Positions 9,031 through 17,006 of a stretch of 64,000 bases of DNA are shown piece by piece. Each line of letters begins with the position of its first letter. Within the stretch, counting starts at the first letter, position 1. The DNA comes from Lysinibacillus sp. PLM2 (GTDB lineage Bacteria; Bacillota; Bacilli; Bacillales_A; Planococcaceae). The translations under genes and the position numbers were made by a program. The stretch is taken from positions 2,602,001-2,666,000 of the forward strand of contig AP025689.1 in the NCBI GenBank assembly GCA_023168345.1, in the 5' to 3' direction. Under the pieces are notes generated by a model. That model worked only from the letters and a program-made list of their open reading frames with translations, was not told the DNA's origin and did not search any database.

Positions 9031-9158
9031 TCGATTGAAGTGGAAGGCGCGAAGACTCCTACGGGAACAGCACGAGCCGAAGCACCCGGACTGAGCGTAG
9101 CGAGGGAGAAGGCTGAGGCCGTGCCCGTGGAAAGCGTAGCGCCTGTAACGGAAATCGA
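9031..9158. repeat. GC-rich structured dispersed repeat
   Basis: A stretch far richer in GC than its surroundings. Its outer ends are complementary (TCGATT...AGGCGC at the left, GCGCCT...AATCGA at the right), with further internal complementarity (CGGGAACAGCACGAGCC against GGCCGTGCCCG). It looks like a widely dispersed intergenic repeat I recall from other Bacillaceae genomes, with the same 'gaagactcctacggga' and 'gtgcccg-ggaaagcg' phrases. Open frames across it on both strands are by-products of the palindrome. Confidence 0.6.
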
Positions 9159-9190
9159 CGATTTCTTAATATGTATTGTAAATAGAAAAA

Positions 9191-9232
9191 AGACTGTAGA
9201 CAATCTCAAATTTTTGAGTTTGTCTACAGTCT
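9191..9232 (-). terminator. Hairpin with minus-strand T run
   Basis: A 13-bp perfect stem AGACTGTAGACAA (9191-9203) with TTGTCTACAGTCT (9220-9232), partly continued inside. It is followed on the minus strand by a T run. It sits immediately left of the second copy of the 32-bp palindrome and shares its GTCTCAAA-like vocabulary. Confidence 0.6.
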
Positions 9233-9233
9233 G

Positions 9234-9265
9234 AAACAGTCTCAAATAAGAATTTGAGACTGTTT
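9234..9265. terminator. Second identical copy of the 32-bp palindromic terminator
   Basis: Identical over 32 bases to 7465-7496. Here it lies just after the stop of the minus-strand gene ending at 9267. Because the sequence is palindromic, it can work in both directions and as a direct repeat bracketing 7497-9233. Confidence 0.8.
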
Positions 9266-9266
9266 T

Positions 9267-9839
9267 TTATATATTAAGAGGAATGAAATCATCGTTGTAG
9301 TGAGTTACTAAATAACGTGACTCCAGCTCAATTGCAATTTCGTAAAGTTCTTTTCCGTACCTTTTCATCCAATAATTCACATAATTCGTATTGTAAGCGC
9401 GCATATACTGAAGATAAAAAACTAAGTTTTGAAATAATGCACTTAAAAACTCTTCTTCCGAAAAACGAGATTTAAATACTTGAGTTTGATTCAGTTGGTT
9501 CTGTATTTTAAATGTGAGATTCCCATCTCTTTCTTTAACTAGATAGTAGACTATTGGTTGTGTTAAATCTAGAATCTCTGAATATCCTGCATGTAGATAA
9601 TTTTTCATAAGCCACAAATAGGATACCCATGGTTCTGTCGTCAAAATTTTCACTGGACTTAGAATTTCCCCATCTTGAATAATTTCTATACAGTATCTGT
9701 TATAAATGCTCGATATTTTAGATGAAATTTGCTTCATTTTTAATGTATTATCTACTCTAATCAAATCTTCTTGTTTTGGAACATAAGTAGGAAAAGATAC
9801 ACCTTGTACGTCCTCGATATACGTATTTATGACGATCAT
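9267..9839 (-). CDS. Unrecognised 190-residue protein, possible quorum-sensing target
   Basis: I do not recognise this protein. It begins MIVINTYIEDVQGVSF, has no signal peptide or membrane segment, and is rich in Tyr, Leu and Asn (for example YLQYMRAYNTNYVNYW). The start at 9839 has AGGAGGGG six bases upstream; the TTG one codon earlier is less likely. Its upstream region holds three TACCGA/TCGGTA boxes that match those in front of comQ, so it may belong to the regulon of the ComA-like protein. Before the IS1182-type insertion it would have been convergent with, and adjacent to, comA. The function is unknown. Confidence 0.7.
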   Translation of the reverse strand: MIVINTYIEDVQGVSFPTYVPKQEDLIRVDNTLKMKQISSKISSIYNRYCIEIIQDGEILSPVKILTTEPWVSYLWLMKNYLHAGYSEILDLTQPIVYYLVKERDGNLTFKIQNQLNQTQVFKSRFSEEEFLSALFQNLVFYLQYMRAYNTNYVNYWMKRYGKELYEIAIELESRYLVTHYNDDFIPLNI

Positions 9840-9913
9840 CAAAATCCCCTCCTGAGGCTAAAACTCTTCACTATAAATTTAACATGTCTAATTGTTATTT
9901 TACGACAGGGTAA

Positions 9914-9958
9914 TACCGATATTTCAAGGGCATAATACCGAAATACTATATGTCGGTA
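9914..9958. promoter_or_regulatory. TACCGA/TCGGTA box cluster between divergent genes
   Basis: TACCGA at 9914-9919 and 9936-9941 (22 bp apart), and the inverted form TCGGTA at 9953-9958, giving an inverted pair with an 11-bp gap. The cluster lies about 75-120 bp upstream of the gene starting at 9839 and 180-230 bp upstream of the c-di-GMP gene. It matches boxes upstream of comQ. I infer operator sites of the ComA-like regulator. Confidence 0.45.
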
Positions 9959-10140
9959 CATTTTATTAGTTAATTAGACTTACTATTATTTCACCAATAG
10001 TATTTTTTTCTATTAAACGATAGAAACAATTTCTTTTCTATAGGAAATATAGAAAATTCTGTGTCCTTTTTGGGAAAGCTAATAGAGGAATGGCATTAAA
10101 CATCTATGTGAAAGAATTCAGAATTGAATGGTGGATTTTC

Positions 10141-12345
10141 ATGAATGACAATTTAAATGAGAACTTAGAACACTACAACAATGAAACATCTCTTCATATA
10201 AATGATCAAAATTTAAAAAACAGCTTACTTCCTCATTATGAAAATACAGACATTGGTATATGGTCCTTCGATCTTGTTACAGATACCTTTTTAGTAATGA
10301 CTAAAGGTATTGAGAACATCTCAGGATATGCAAAAGAGATATTAGAAAAGGAAATTGAATGGGTATCTCTTGTACATCCAGATGATTTACCTAATTTTCT
10401 TGAAAATAAAAAGCAATTAGAAAATGGGCAGATTTTACGGGAACAATATCGGATTATTGATAAGTACGGTCAAGTTAAATGGCTGCAAGATTATACAATT
10501 CCAACTATCGATCGTAATGGTAAGCTTATTAAAATTGATGGTATCACTTCAGATATTACCGAGCAGAAATTATTGGAAGATAAGCTGAAATTTTTATCAG
10601 AATATGATCCCTATACGAATTTACCCAATCGTAGAAAATTTTTTGAAACACTTGAAAGACGTTTTCATAAATACGAGGATAGAAACCGAAAATTCGCTGT
10701 CATGATCATAGATATGGATAGATTTAAATTCATTAACGATACTCTTGGTCATGAAATTGCAGATGAATTATTTAAGGAAGTGGCTTTTAGAATTAATACT
10801 TTATTATCACCAGATGATTTATTGGCTCGATATGGTGAGGACGAATTTGCCGTATTAATTGATACAACTGAATCTATCGAGTCAATTACAACAATTGCAG
10901 AACGTATGATTAATGCTTTTAAAGAACCCTTTTATATTGAAAACTATCAACTATATGCAACAGCAAATATCGGCGTCAGTACTTTTCCAGAGAACGGGAA
11001 TAATAGCATCGAATTATTAAGAAATGCAAATCTCGCTCTATATAAATCACAAAAAGCAGGTAAAAACAAATATCACATCATATCCCATTTAAGTAGTATC
11101 CAATCTTTTAAATCCTTTAGCCTTGGACGTGACTTAAAAAAAGCTTTAGAAAATAATGAAATGGTTCTTCATTTTCAACCAAGAGTGGATGCTTTTACAA
11201 ATGAAATTATTAGTGCAGAAGCGTTAATTCGTTGGAACCATCCTGAATGGGGGATCATTTCGCCCATTGAATTTTTAACCATTGCAGAGGAAAACGGATT
11301 TATTGAAGATGTTGATAATTGGGTACTAAATGAAGTTTGCCATCAAATGAAGTTATTAAGAGAACGTAAAATATTAACAGTGCCCATTTCGATAAATATT
11401 TCAGCCGTGCACTTTTCCGTTTATAATTGGCAAGAAAAAGTGGCTTCCATTATTGAAAGCTACGGTATCCATTCAAAGGATTTGGAGTTTGAAATAACAG
11501 AAAGCCTGCTATTAAATAATGATAATTCTGTTCAAGACACCCTGAATGCTCTTAAAAGCTTGGGAATTAAAATCGTGCTAGATGATTTTGGAACTGGTTA
11601 CTCATCACTTTCCTATTTAACACACTTCCCATTCGATATTATTAAAATTGATAAATCCTTCACTAAAAATATGGTCATCAGTGAAAAGGATTTATTTATA
11701 GTAAAATCAATTATTTTCATGGCAAAGGGATTAAATATTAAAGTGGTAGCAGAAGGCGTTGAAACGCTTGAACAATTAAAGCTTCTTCAGGAGGAACAAT
11801 GTGACGAAATTCAAGGATACTTATTTAGTAAACCTGTACCGATTGAAGAGTTTATTTCTTTATTAAAGAAAAAAACCTTAAAACCAATTGACCCAAGTGT
11901 GAAAGGTGCCAAAAACAAAAGAAAATATAATCGTATTGAATTACCATATCCAATTGAAGCCGAAATGCGACTTGTTTCCTTCGCTGGACAAGCTTTACAA
12001 TTAGGAAAATCACATGCATTAATACAAAACGTGAGCATTGGTGGATTACGCTTTATTACAAATCTTAATTTACCCGTTCGTGGTGATATCCACCTGCAAT
12101 TTGATACTGAAATTTTAGACCAAGCTATTCGCTTAATTGGAAAAGTGATTTGGAAAGAAGAAATGAAAGAGGATTTATTTGTTTATGGAATCGAGTTTAT
12201 ACAAAATGATGAAAAACAAGCTTCATTTAAAATCTTATTAGATCAATTAAGTGATGAATTAAAAAAAGACAACGGGGTCTCACTTAAGAAAATCATAAAA
12301 GGCGAAATTACAGTTTATTTTAATAAGAAAAAAAAGTTCTTTTAG
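10141..12345 (+). CDS. PAS-GGDEF-EAL-PilZ cyclic-di-GMP signalling protein
   Basis: A 734-residue cytoplasmic protein. PAS/PAC domain at about residues 35-145 (WSFDLVTDTF, ending DGITSDITEQK). GGDEF domain at about 150-315, with GEDEF (232-236) in place of GGDEF. EAL domain at about 330-575, with EAL at 360-362, DDFGTGYSSL (481-490) and KIDKSF. C-terminal PilZ domain at about 592-700, with RKYNR and NVSIGG, the two c-di-GMP-binding motifs. The EAL residues are intact, so phosphodiesterase activity is likely; the changed GGDEF may be weak or regulatory. I prefer the ATG at 10141 (GGTGG six bases upstream) to the in-frame ATG at 10090. No membrane segments, so the PAS signal is internal. Confidence 0.9.
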   Translation: MNDNLNENLEHYNNETSLHINDQNLKNSLLPHYENTDIGIWSFDLVTDTFLVMTKGIENISGYAKEILEKEIEWVSLVHPDDLPNFLENKKQLENGQILREQYRIIDKYGQVKWLQDYTIPTIDRNGKLIKIDGITSDITEQKLLEDKLKFLSEYDPYTNLPNRRKFFETLERRFHKYEDRNRKFAVMIIDMDRFKFINDTLGHEIADELFKEVAFRINTLLSPDDLLARYGEDEFAVLIDTTESIESITTIAERMINAFKEPFYIENYQLYATANIGVSTFPENGNNSIELLRNANLALYKSQKAGKNKYHIISHLSSIQSFKSFSLGRDLKKALENNEMVLHFQPRVDAFTNEIISAEALIRWNHPEWGIISPIEFLTIAEENGFIEDVDNWVLNEVCHQMKLLRERKILTVPISINISAVHFSVYNWQEKVASIIESYGIHSKDLEFEITESLLLNNDNSVQDTLNALKSLGIKIVLDDFGTGYSSLSYLTHFPFDIIKIDKSFTKNMVISEKDLFIVKSIIFMAKGLNIKVVAEGVETLEQLKLLQEEQCDEIQGYLFSKPVPIEEFISLLKKKTLKPIDPSVKGAKNKRKYNRIELPYPIEAEMRLVSFAGQALQLGKSHALIQNVSIGGLRFITNLNLPVRGDIHLQFDTEILDQAIRLIGKVIWKEEMKEDLFVYGIEFIQNDEKQASFKILLDQLSDELKKDNGVSLKKIIKGEITVYFNKKKKFF

Positions 12346-12363
12346 AACAAATATTTTACACAC

Positions 12364-12394
12364 AAAAAAGCTCAGACACTCCCTGAGCTTTTTT
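12364..12394. terminator. Bidirectional terminator between convergent genes
   Basis: A perfect 12-bp stem AAAAAAGCTCAG (12364-12375) with CTGAGCTTTTTT (12383-12394), between the c-di-GMP gene and the convergent GH3 gene. The A and T runs allow use in both directions. Confidence 0.9.
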
Positions 12395-12398
12395 ATGG

Positions 12399-14384
12399 TT
12401 AATAGGATAAACCATAGTTATATTTATATTCATTGCCATTGGTATCACGATAAATATAGGAAGGATCCTCTCTAAATCCTGGTACGTCACCTAAATCTTT
12501 TTTCACTGCTTTAGAATCAGCTGGGATTGTAAATGGCAATTTCCCAACTGGGTTGAATTTTCCTCTTAAAACATCAATTAAACTTTCTGTTTTCACACCA
12601 AAAGTCGCTACAATACTTGCAGCATTTGGTTCGAATTCATTAATCAGCCACGGATTTTTAAAATCAATCGCTAAAATCGTCGGTATTTTCTTTTGAATTT
12701 CATTTATTCGATAAACATTTTCAATACCTGTATCTGGTCCAATGGTTAATGTACTTTCACTTTGACTGAGTGGATCGATTTTTGGCATTAATAAAATAAA
12801 TGCATGGGTTGCCTCATCCATATTATCTGTTATGGAGATGTTCGGTGCATAGTTTTGGAAGATTGTTTTTAAATCAAATGTTGCTTGACCATTTTCTCCA
12901 GCTGGAAACATCTCAACATACAGTTTTATGTGTTGAAGTTTATCGTCTGTTAGTGGTAGTAGATTGTCATTATTTTTTAGCAGAACGATTGATTTGCGAT
13001 GAGCTTCGTCTGCTTTTTCTTGCGATTTTGAATCGTTAACAATTTCAAGCGCTCTCTCAGGATCCACATATGGATTTTCAAATAAGCCTAGCTCCATCAT
13101 TTCTGTAATCAAGTACTGAGCAGATTGGTCGACTAATTCTTCACTCACGAGTCCTTGATTCACCGCTTGAATGATTGGCATAGGATCTGTTCCACCTGAA
13201 AAAATGTTGGTCCCTGCCAATAATGCTTTTGCATATTTTTCTTCCGGCGTTAAATCTATTGCACCCCATGCCTTTTCTTGTACCGTTCCTAAATCTGCAT
13301 TGATATAGCCGGAGAAGCCTAATTCCCCTCTTAAGTAATCATTGATAAAGAATTTATTCAAGGCAAAACTGACTTCTTCAAATTGTTCATTTGCATTTGT
13401 AGACATTAAATTTTGGTTAACACTATCATTGCTTGGATACGCGATGTAAGGCATGATGGATGTAGTATTCGCCTTAATTGCAGCTTTAAACGGAACTAAA
13501 TGATACCTTAATAAACTACCTTCAGTTGTGTAACGATTGTATAGCCCTTCATCAAGTTGAGGTGTTTTTCCTAAGTCACGAACACCTCCACCAGGATAAT
13601 GACCGATCGTTGTCGATACATGATTTCCTTGATAACCTTTTATAATTCTTGATATTATGTCGGATGTTAAAGCCGGATGCTCACCAAAGGTTTCCTCAAC
13701 GTTGAACCAAAGTGGATCCGTTGCAACGTTTGCAGAATAACCAAAAAGCTTACGAATACCTGTAGCACGAAATTCACCGCTTGTAATACGTGCAAAATCC
13801 TCTATTAGTTTTACGTCTCGAGTTGCAGCTAAACCTAAAGGATTCGGCCAAAATGAGAATTGACCACTACTTTCTAGTATTGGTGAAACTGTCTGATTGA
13901 AACTTGAAACATGATTTCGAGGATATGAAATCATTACAACGGGTATTCCTAACCTAGACCATTCAACTGCTTCTTGTAGCTGATTATGATAGTTGGCTAT
14001 TACATCGGCTCTAACTGAATCACGAAAAATAAAATAACGTGTCCCTTGGTCTAGCTGTTCGTTTGGTTGTACCAATAGCCCGTTCTCGAATTTTGGAAAC
14101 TCAGGAATTAATAATAAACCAGCTTTTTCATCTAGCGTCATTTTCCATACTAGATCCTTCGCACGCTCATCAGCTGAAAGACGCCAATCTTCATATGGAT
14201 CGAGTGTTTTATTTCCATTCAAATCTTTGAATGTTAACCCATCAATTGTTAACGTCTTTTTTATTTTAAATCCTAGCTCAGGCTGTTTAATCTTTTGCCC
14301 ATTAGCCTGAATTTCTGGCATTGCTAAGGACAATAATAGTATGACAGTTATTCCTAATACTAATAATTTTTTTAAACTAACCAT
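12399..14384 (-). CDS. Secreted glycoside hydrolase family 3 protein
   Basis: A 661-residue protein with a clear signal peptide (SLKKLLVLGITVILLLSLAM, cut near EIQANG). The GH3 N-terminal barrel follows (LVWKMTLDEKAGLLLIPEF; TIGHYPGGGVRDLG; GFSGYINADLGTVQEKAWG, where Asp of NADLG sits at the nucleophile position). The C-terminal GH3 domain follows (RKSIVLLKNNDNLLPL). It lacks the motif that marks NagZ-type N-acetylglucosaminidases, so a beta-glucosidase/xylosidase-like or undefined specificity is more likely. AAGGAAGG six bases before the ATG supports the start. It is monocistronic, convergent with the c-di-GMP gene and adjacent to an amidase gene. The substrate cannot be stated. Confidence 0.85.
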   Translation of the reverse strand: MVSLKKLLVLGITVILLLSLAMPEIQANGQKIKQPELGFKIKKTLTIDGLTFKDLNGNKTLDPYEDWRLSADERAKDLVWKMTLDEKAGLLLIPEFPKFENGLLVQPNEQLDQGTRYFIFRDSVRADVIANYHNQLQEAVEWSRLGIPVVMISYPRNHVSSFNQTVSPILESSGQFSFWPNPLGLAATRDVKLIEDFARITSGEFRATGIRKLFGYSANVATDPLWFNVEETFGEHPALTSDIISRIIKGYQGNHVSTTIGHYPGGGVRDLGKTPQLDEGLYNRYTTEGSLLRYHLVPFKAAIKANTTSIMPYIAYPSNDSVNQNLMSTNANEQFEEVSFALNKFFINDYLRGELGFSGYINADLGTVQEKAWGAIDLTPEEKYAKALLAGTNIFSGGTDPMPIIQAVNQGLVSEELVDQSAQYLITEMMELGLFENPYVDPERALEIVNDSKSQEKADEAHRKSIVLLKNNDNLLPLTDDKLQHIKLYVEMFPAGENGQATFDLKTIFQNYAPNISITDNMDEATHAFILLMPKIDPLSQSESTLTIGPDTGIENVYRINEIQKKIPTILAIDFKNPWLINEFEPNAASIVATFGVKTESLIDVLRGKFNPVGKLPFTIPADSKAVKKDLGDVPGFREDPSYIYRDTNGNEYKYNYGLSY

Positions 14385-14518
14385 CTATTCCCTTCCTTTA
14401 CTAATCACTTCCCAATTATTTTGCCTTTACTTTATGGTTTTATGTATTGGGAAAGGGATTAAGGGGTGAATATAATTAGTAAGAAACATATAATTTTTCT
14501 AGTTCTAAAAAATTAGAA

Positions 14519-14559
14519 AAAGCTCCTTAAACCTTTAAACATTAGATTTAAGAAGCTTT
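14519..14559 (-). terminator. Terminator of the amidase gene
   Basis: An imperfect stem (AAGCTCCTTAAA at the left against TTTAAGAAGCTT at the right), followed on the minus strand by TTTTTCTAATTTTT. It lies about 90 bp after the amidase stop. Confidence 0.7.
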
Positions 14560-14645
14560 CTATCTATTTTAACAAAGGCGTACAATCTACTTCTTCCTAA
14601 AGATTAACTTAGGTATTGTTGCCTTGTGTAGTATGTTATATTAAT

Positions 14646-15434
14646 TTATCGATCGAGCTTCGCATAATGTACAGCAAGTTCATAGGCAATGGCAGTATAG
14701 TCACCAGGTTTCAAGATACCTTTGTTATGATTTTCAATCCATTCTGGCTGATATCTTAATTCCTCAACTGCTTTTTCTACTAATAATTGCTTTGTAGCTG
14801 GTGAAATTACACGCATTAAATATTTATATCTCATCGTTGGTGAGTAGAAATCCAAATCATCAACAACTCCGTTTCGACTTAATCTAAGATACTTTCCAAG
14901 TGCCCGAGCAATTAATTTACCTGCATTTTCCAATACATTCGGATCTCGTAGTTTTTTTATATCAATACTAGAATCCATGAAACCACCTTCAATTAATATT
15001 GCCGGCATTAACGTTTCACGCACAATGTGTAAGTTTGCGAGTTTAATCCCTCTGTCTCTTAACCCATAGGCTTTCACAACTGCAGGATGAATGGCTTCTG
15101 CTAAATTTAAGCTTTCAGAACCAGGATCAGTATAAACGAAAGTTTCTACACCGGTATGTGTACCCCACTCATTGCCAGAAAGAGCGTTATGATGAAAAGA
15201 AATATAGTAATCCGCACCCCAAGAATTTGCACCATCCGTCCTTGCATCTAATGGTACATCTTCTTCTCCTGTTGGGTCATCAAAGCGTTGGAGTGTTACA
15301 TCATCATATAATTCTAATTCTTTTGCAAATGCACGGGCAACTTGATCATTAAAAGTCCATTCGCGTTCACCATCTGGAGTCCGCTTTCCAGGGGTATTTA
15401 TTCCATGACCTGCATCATATCCAATTTTAACCAT
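14646..15434 (-). CDS. N-acetylmuramoyl-L-alanine amidase (Amidase_3)
   Basis: A 262-residue zinc amidase. The first zinc ligand is the His in YDAGHG near residue 10; the second is the Glu in DGEREWTFND. SFHHNA supplies the third ligand, and ILIEGGFMDS contains the catalytic Glu. The C-terminal 80 residues form an extra region that may bind cell wall but has no LysM or SH3 signature I recognise. There is no signal peptide, which is typical of phage endolysins, so it may be a domesticated phage lysin released through a holin or at lysis. AGGTGA six bases before the ATG at 15434 sets the start. No holin or other phage genes are next to it. Confidence 0.88.
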   Translation of the reverse strand: MVKIGYDAGHGINTPGKRTPDGEREWTFNDQVARAFAKELELYDDVTLQRFDDPTGEEDVPLDARTDGANSWGADYYISFHHNALSGNEWGTHTGVETFVYTDPGSESLNLAEAIHPAVVKAYGLRDRGIKLANLHIVRETLMPAILIEGGFMDSSIDIKKLRDPNVLENAGKLIARALGKYLRLSRNGVVDDLDFYSPTMRYKYLMRVISPATKQLLVEKAVEELRYQPEWIENHNKGILKPGDYTAIAYELAVHYAKLDR

Positions 15435-15721
15435 CAATCATCACCTTTTGGTTTATCATATGCTTCAACTTTCATACTGTCACTGATCCAGCGTTGCCAC
15501 CAAGTGAGTAAACAAGGTACTAAAGGATTTTGTAACATAATTGTAAAAAAAGAAACCTTCCTTATTTTGGAAGATTCACTCACATTTTCTAATAGTTTAT
15601 CATTATGATCTTTTTCAATGATTCGATTAAATGATTGTTTAAAATTAAGTATTTTTGTTCCTACACAAGAAAATAATCAGCGCATATGATGCATATGAAC
15701 TCTTTTTTAGGAGGATTATTG
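15435..15721. other. Intergenic region upstream of the amidase and the 15722 gene
   Basis: No coding signal. It contains divergent promoter space for the amidase and the small gene at 15722, plus a weak hairpin near 15556-15572. Confidence 0.5.
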
Positions 15722-15982
15722 ATGAATAATTATAACAAAAATAAAAATACTCAAAATCTTAATACACAAAATCAAGCGGCTACAATAGCAGTAATTGCAG
15801 GTTTGATAACTACTCTTGGAGATGGTTTATCGACTATTGCTGCAGCACTTGCATTACAGGAAGCACAACAACAATGCAATCAAAACAGTGGAAACAATGA
15901 TTACACAGCTGAATTATTTAAGATGCAAAAACGGATTGAAGCATTAGAAAAAGAAATAAAAGAAATGAAGAAAAGGCTATAG
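15722..15982 (+). CDS. Small membrane-associated protein with C-terminal coiled coil
   Basis: An 86-residue protein with TAGGAGG six bases before the ATG at 15722. The N-terminus is rich in Asn, Lys and Gln (MNNYNKNKNTQNLN). A hydrophobic helix of about 25 residues follows (IAVIAGLITTLGDGLSTIAA), then a charged coiled coil (FKMQKRIEALEKEIKEMKKR). I recognise no family. The layout fits a small membrane-anchored oligomer. It is single and not in an operon. Confidence 0.65.
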   Translation: MNNYNKNKNTQNLNTQNQAATIAVIAGLITTLGDGLSTIAAALALQEAQQQCNQNSGNNDYTAELFKMQKRIEALEKEIKEMKKRL

Positions 15983-16048
15983 TGGTTTCTAAAATCTAAA
16001 TAATCTATAATTTTTTTACAGCTCATCCTCGCTAATCTTACAGTATGA

Positions 16049-16070
16049 GGTTTGAATCTCTCCTGGGACG
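16049..16070 (+). tRNA. Degenerate 3' half of a tRNA-Arg (remnant, inverted)
   Basis: GGTTTGAATCTCTCCTGGGACG on the plus strand (16049-16070) matches the T-arm and acceptor 3' end of the two tRNA-Arg genes at 20 of 22 bases. Weaker similarity runs on to about 16032. The real tRNAs lie on the minus strand, so this copy is inverted relative to them. No anticodon arm or 5' half is present, so it is not a working gene. It may be an old attachment-site remnant of integration at tRNA-Arg. Confidence 0.45.
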
Positions 16071-16207
16071 TTACATCATTAATAAGTAAATCTGAAAGTA
16101 CCTTTACCGCAACTTTGATTGAAGGCTCTGACTCGAGTTTATAAAAATTATTTAATAATTGAATATTAGCTTATTTATGAAACACAACTATTTTCAATTA
16201 ATTTGGT

Positions 16208-16492
16208 TCAATTAAAATAAAAAAGTAATGCGACAACAATGCTTGGAAGTCCGATTAAAAAAGATTGAAGACTCCTAGTATTCCTTTGCACTCTATCATC
16301 ATCTGATTCAGTAGCAAGGTTTGCTCTCAAACGATCTCCATTTACAAATACACCTGATAAGAGACAAGCTACCCCGAGAAAAAACACCCCAATTCCACCT
16401 GTAATAGTAGGAACCATTTCAACACCCCATATGAATGTTCCACCTATCACACCTACCAAAGTGAATAGACATCCAATCAATATATATTTCAT
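16208..16492 (-). CDS. Small integral membrane protein, DUF5316-like
   Basis: A 94-residue protein with three hydrophobic segments (ILIGCLFTLVGVIGGTFIW; ITGGIGVFFLGVACLLSGVF; LQSFLIGLPSIVVALLFYF) separated by a charged loop (NGDRLRANLATESDDDR). Length and pattern recall DUF5316 proteins of Bacillus; that link is from memory. AGGGGTG six bases before the ATG at 16492 sets the start. Function unknown. Confidence 0.65.
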   Translation of the reverse strand: MKYILIGCLFTLVGVIGGTFIWGVEMVPTITGGIGVFFLGVACLLSGVFVNGDRLRANLATESDDDRVQRNTRSLQSFLIGLPSIVVALLFYFN

Positions 16493-16617
16493 ATTATACA
16501 CCCCTAATTTAAATACGGGATATGGAGGTGATTAGATTCATTTTCGTGCTGAATTTCTTCATAAAATTGGAATTAATTGATTCAAATGAAGGTGTTTATT
16601 TTTGTTTATAAAATAAA

Positions 16618-16648
16618 AAAGCTTCTTCTCATTATTTAAAGAAGCTTT
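16618..16648 (-). terminator. Terminator of the 16703 gene
   Basis: A perfect 10-bp stem AAAGCTTCTT (16618-16627) with AAGAAGCTTT (16639-16648), followed on the minus strand by TTTTTTATTTTAT. Confidence 0.85.
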
Positions 16649-16702
16649 CATAGAAACTTGTGAACAAATGAATTTTCAGTTGTCATTTTCTAATTTTCCA
16701 CC

Positions 16703-16882
16703 CTAATACTTTACATCATCTTTTCTATAAGGTGAGTATTTTTTATTATTTTCTAGTGCATTTATAATCAGCTTAATTATCTCAGCATCATCCAAATTCC
16801 TGACATAAAAAATAGGGAAGTTTTCCTTAAACCTGTCTGCATATCTTAATAGTAGGGTGTTAAGGTCTCTTTCATTAGACAT
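16703..16882 (-). CDS. Small hypothetical protein
   Basis: A 59-residue protein read from the ATG at 16882 (MSNERDLNTLLLRYADRFKE), with AGGAGCGG about ten bases upstream. An earlier in-frame ATG at 16948 has no ribosome site. It is soluble, with charged helices and no recognisable motif. A good terminator follows, which supports it being a gene. Confidence 0.5.
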   Translation of the reverse strand: MSNERDLNTLLLRYADRFKENFPIFYVRNLDDAEIIKLIINALENNKKYSPYRKDDVKY

Positions 16883-17006
16883 CTTATTTAATCCGCTCCT
16901 GTCCTTGATGTTTAATATCTGTTTACCAATAGGCCCCCTATCATTCATACAACAGGAGGCATTATTTTTCTATTTTGCATTTTTTCTTCTCTGTGAAAAC
17001 CCCTCT

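Noticed and set aside
8896-9245. Open frames on both strands over the GC-rich region beside the IS
   Set aside because: Both follow from the palindromic GC-rich repeat lacking stops; no ribosome sites or protein-like composition.
12399-14384. NagZ-type beta-N-acetylglucosaminidase
   Set aside because: The characteristic KH-x-PG-G-DSH loop is absent; only a general GH3 assignment is supported.
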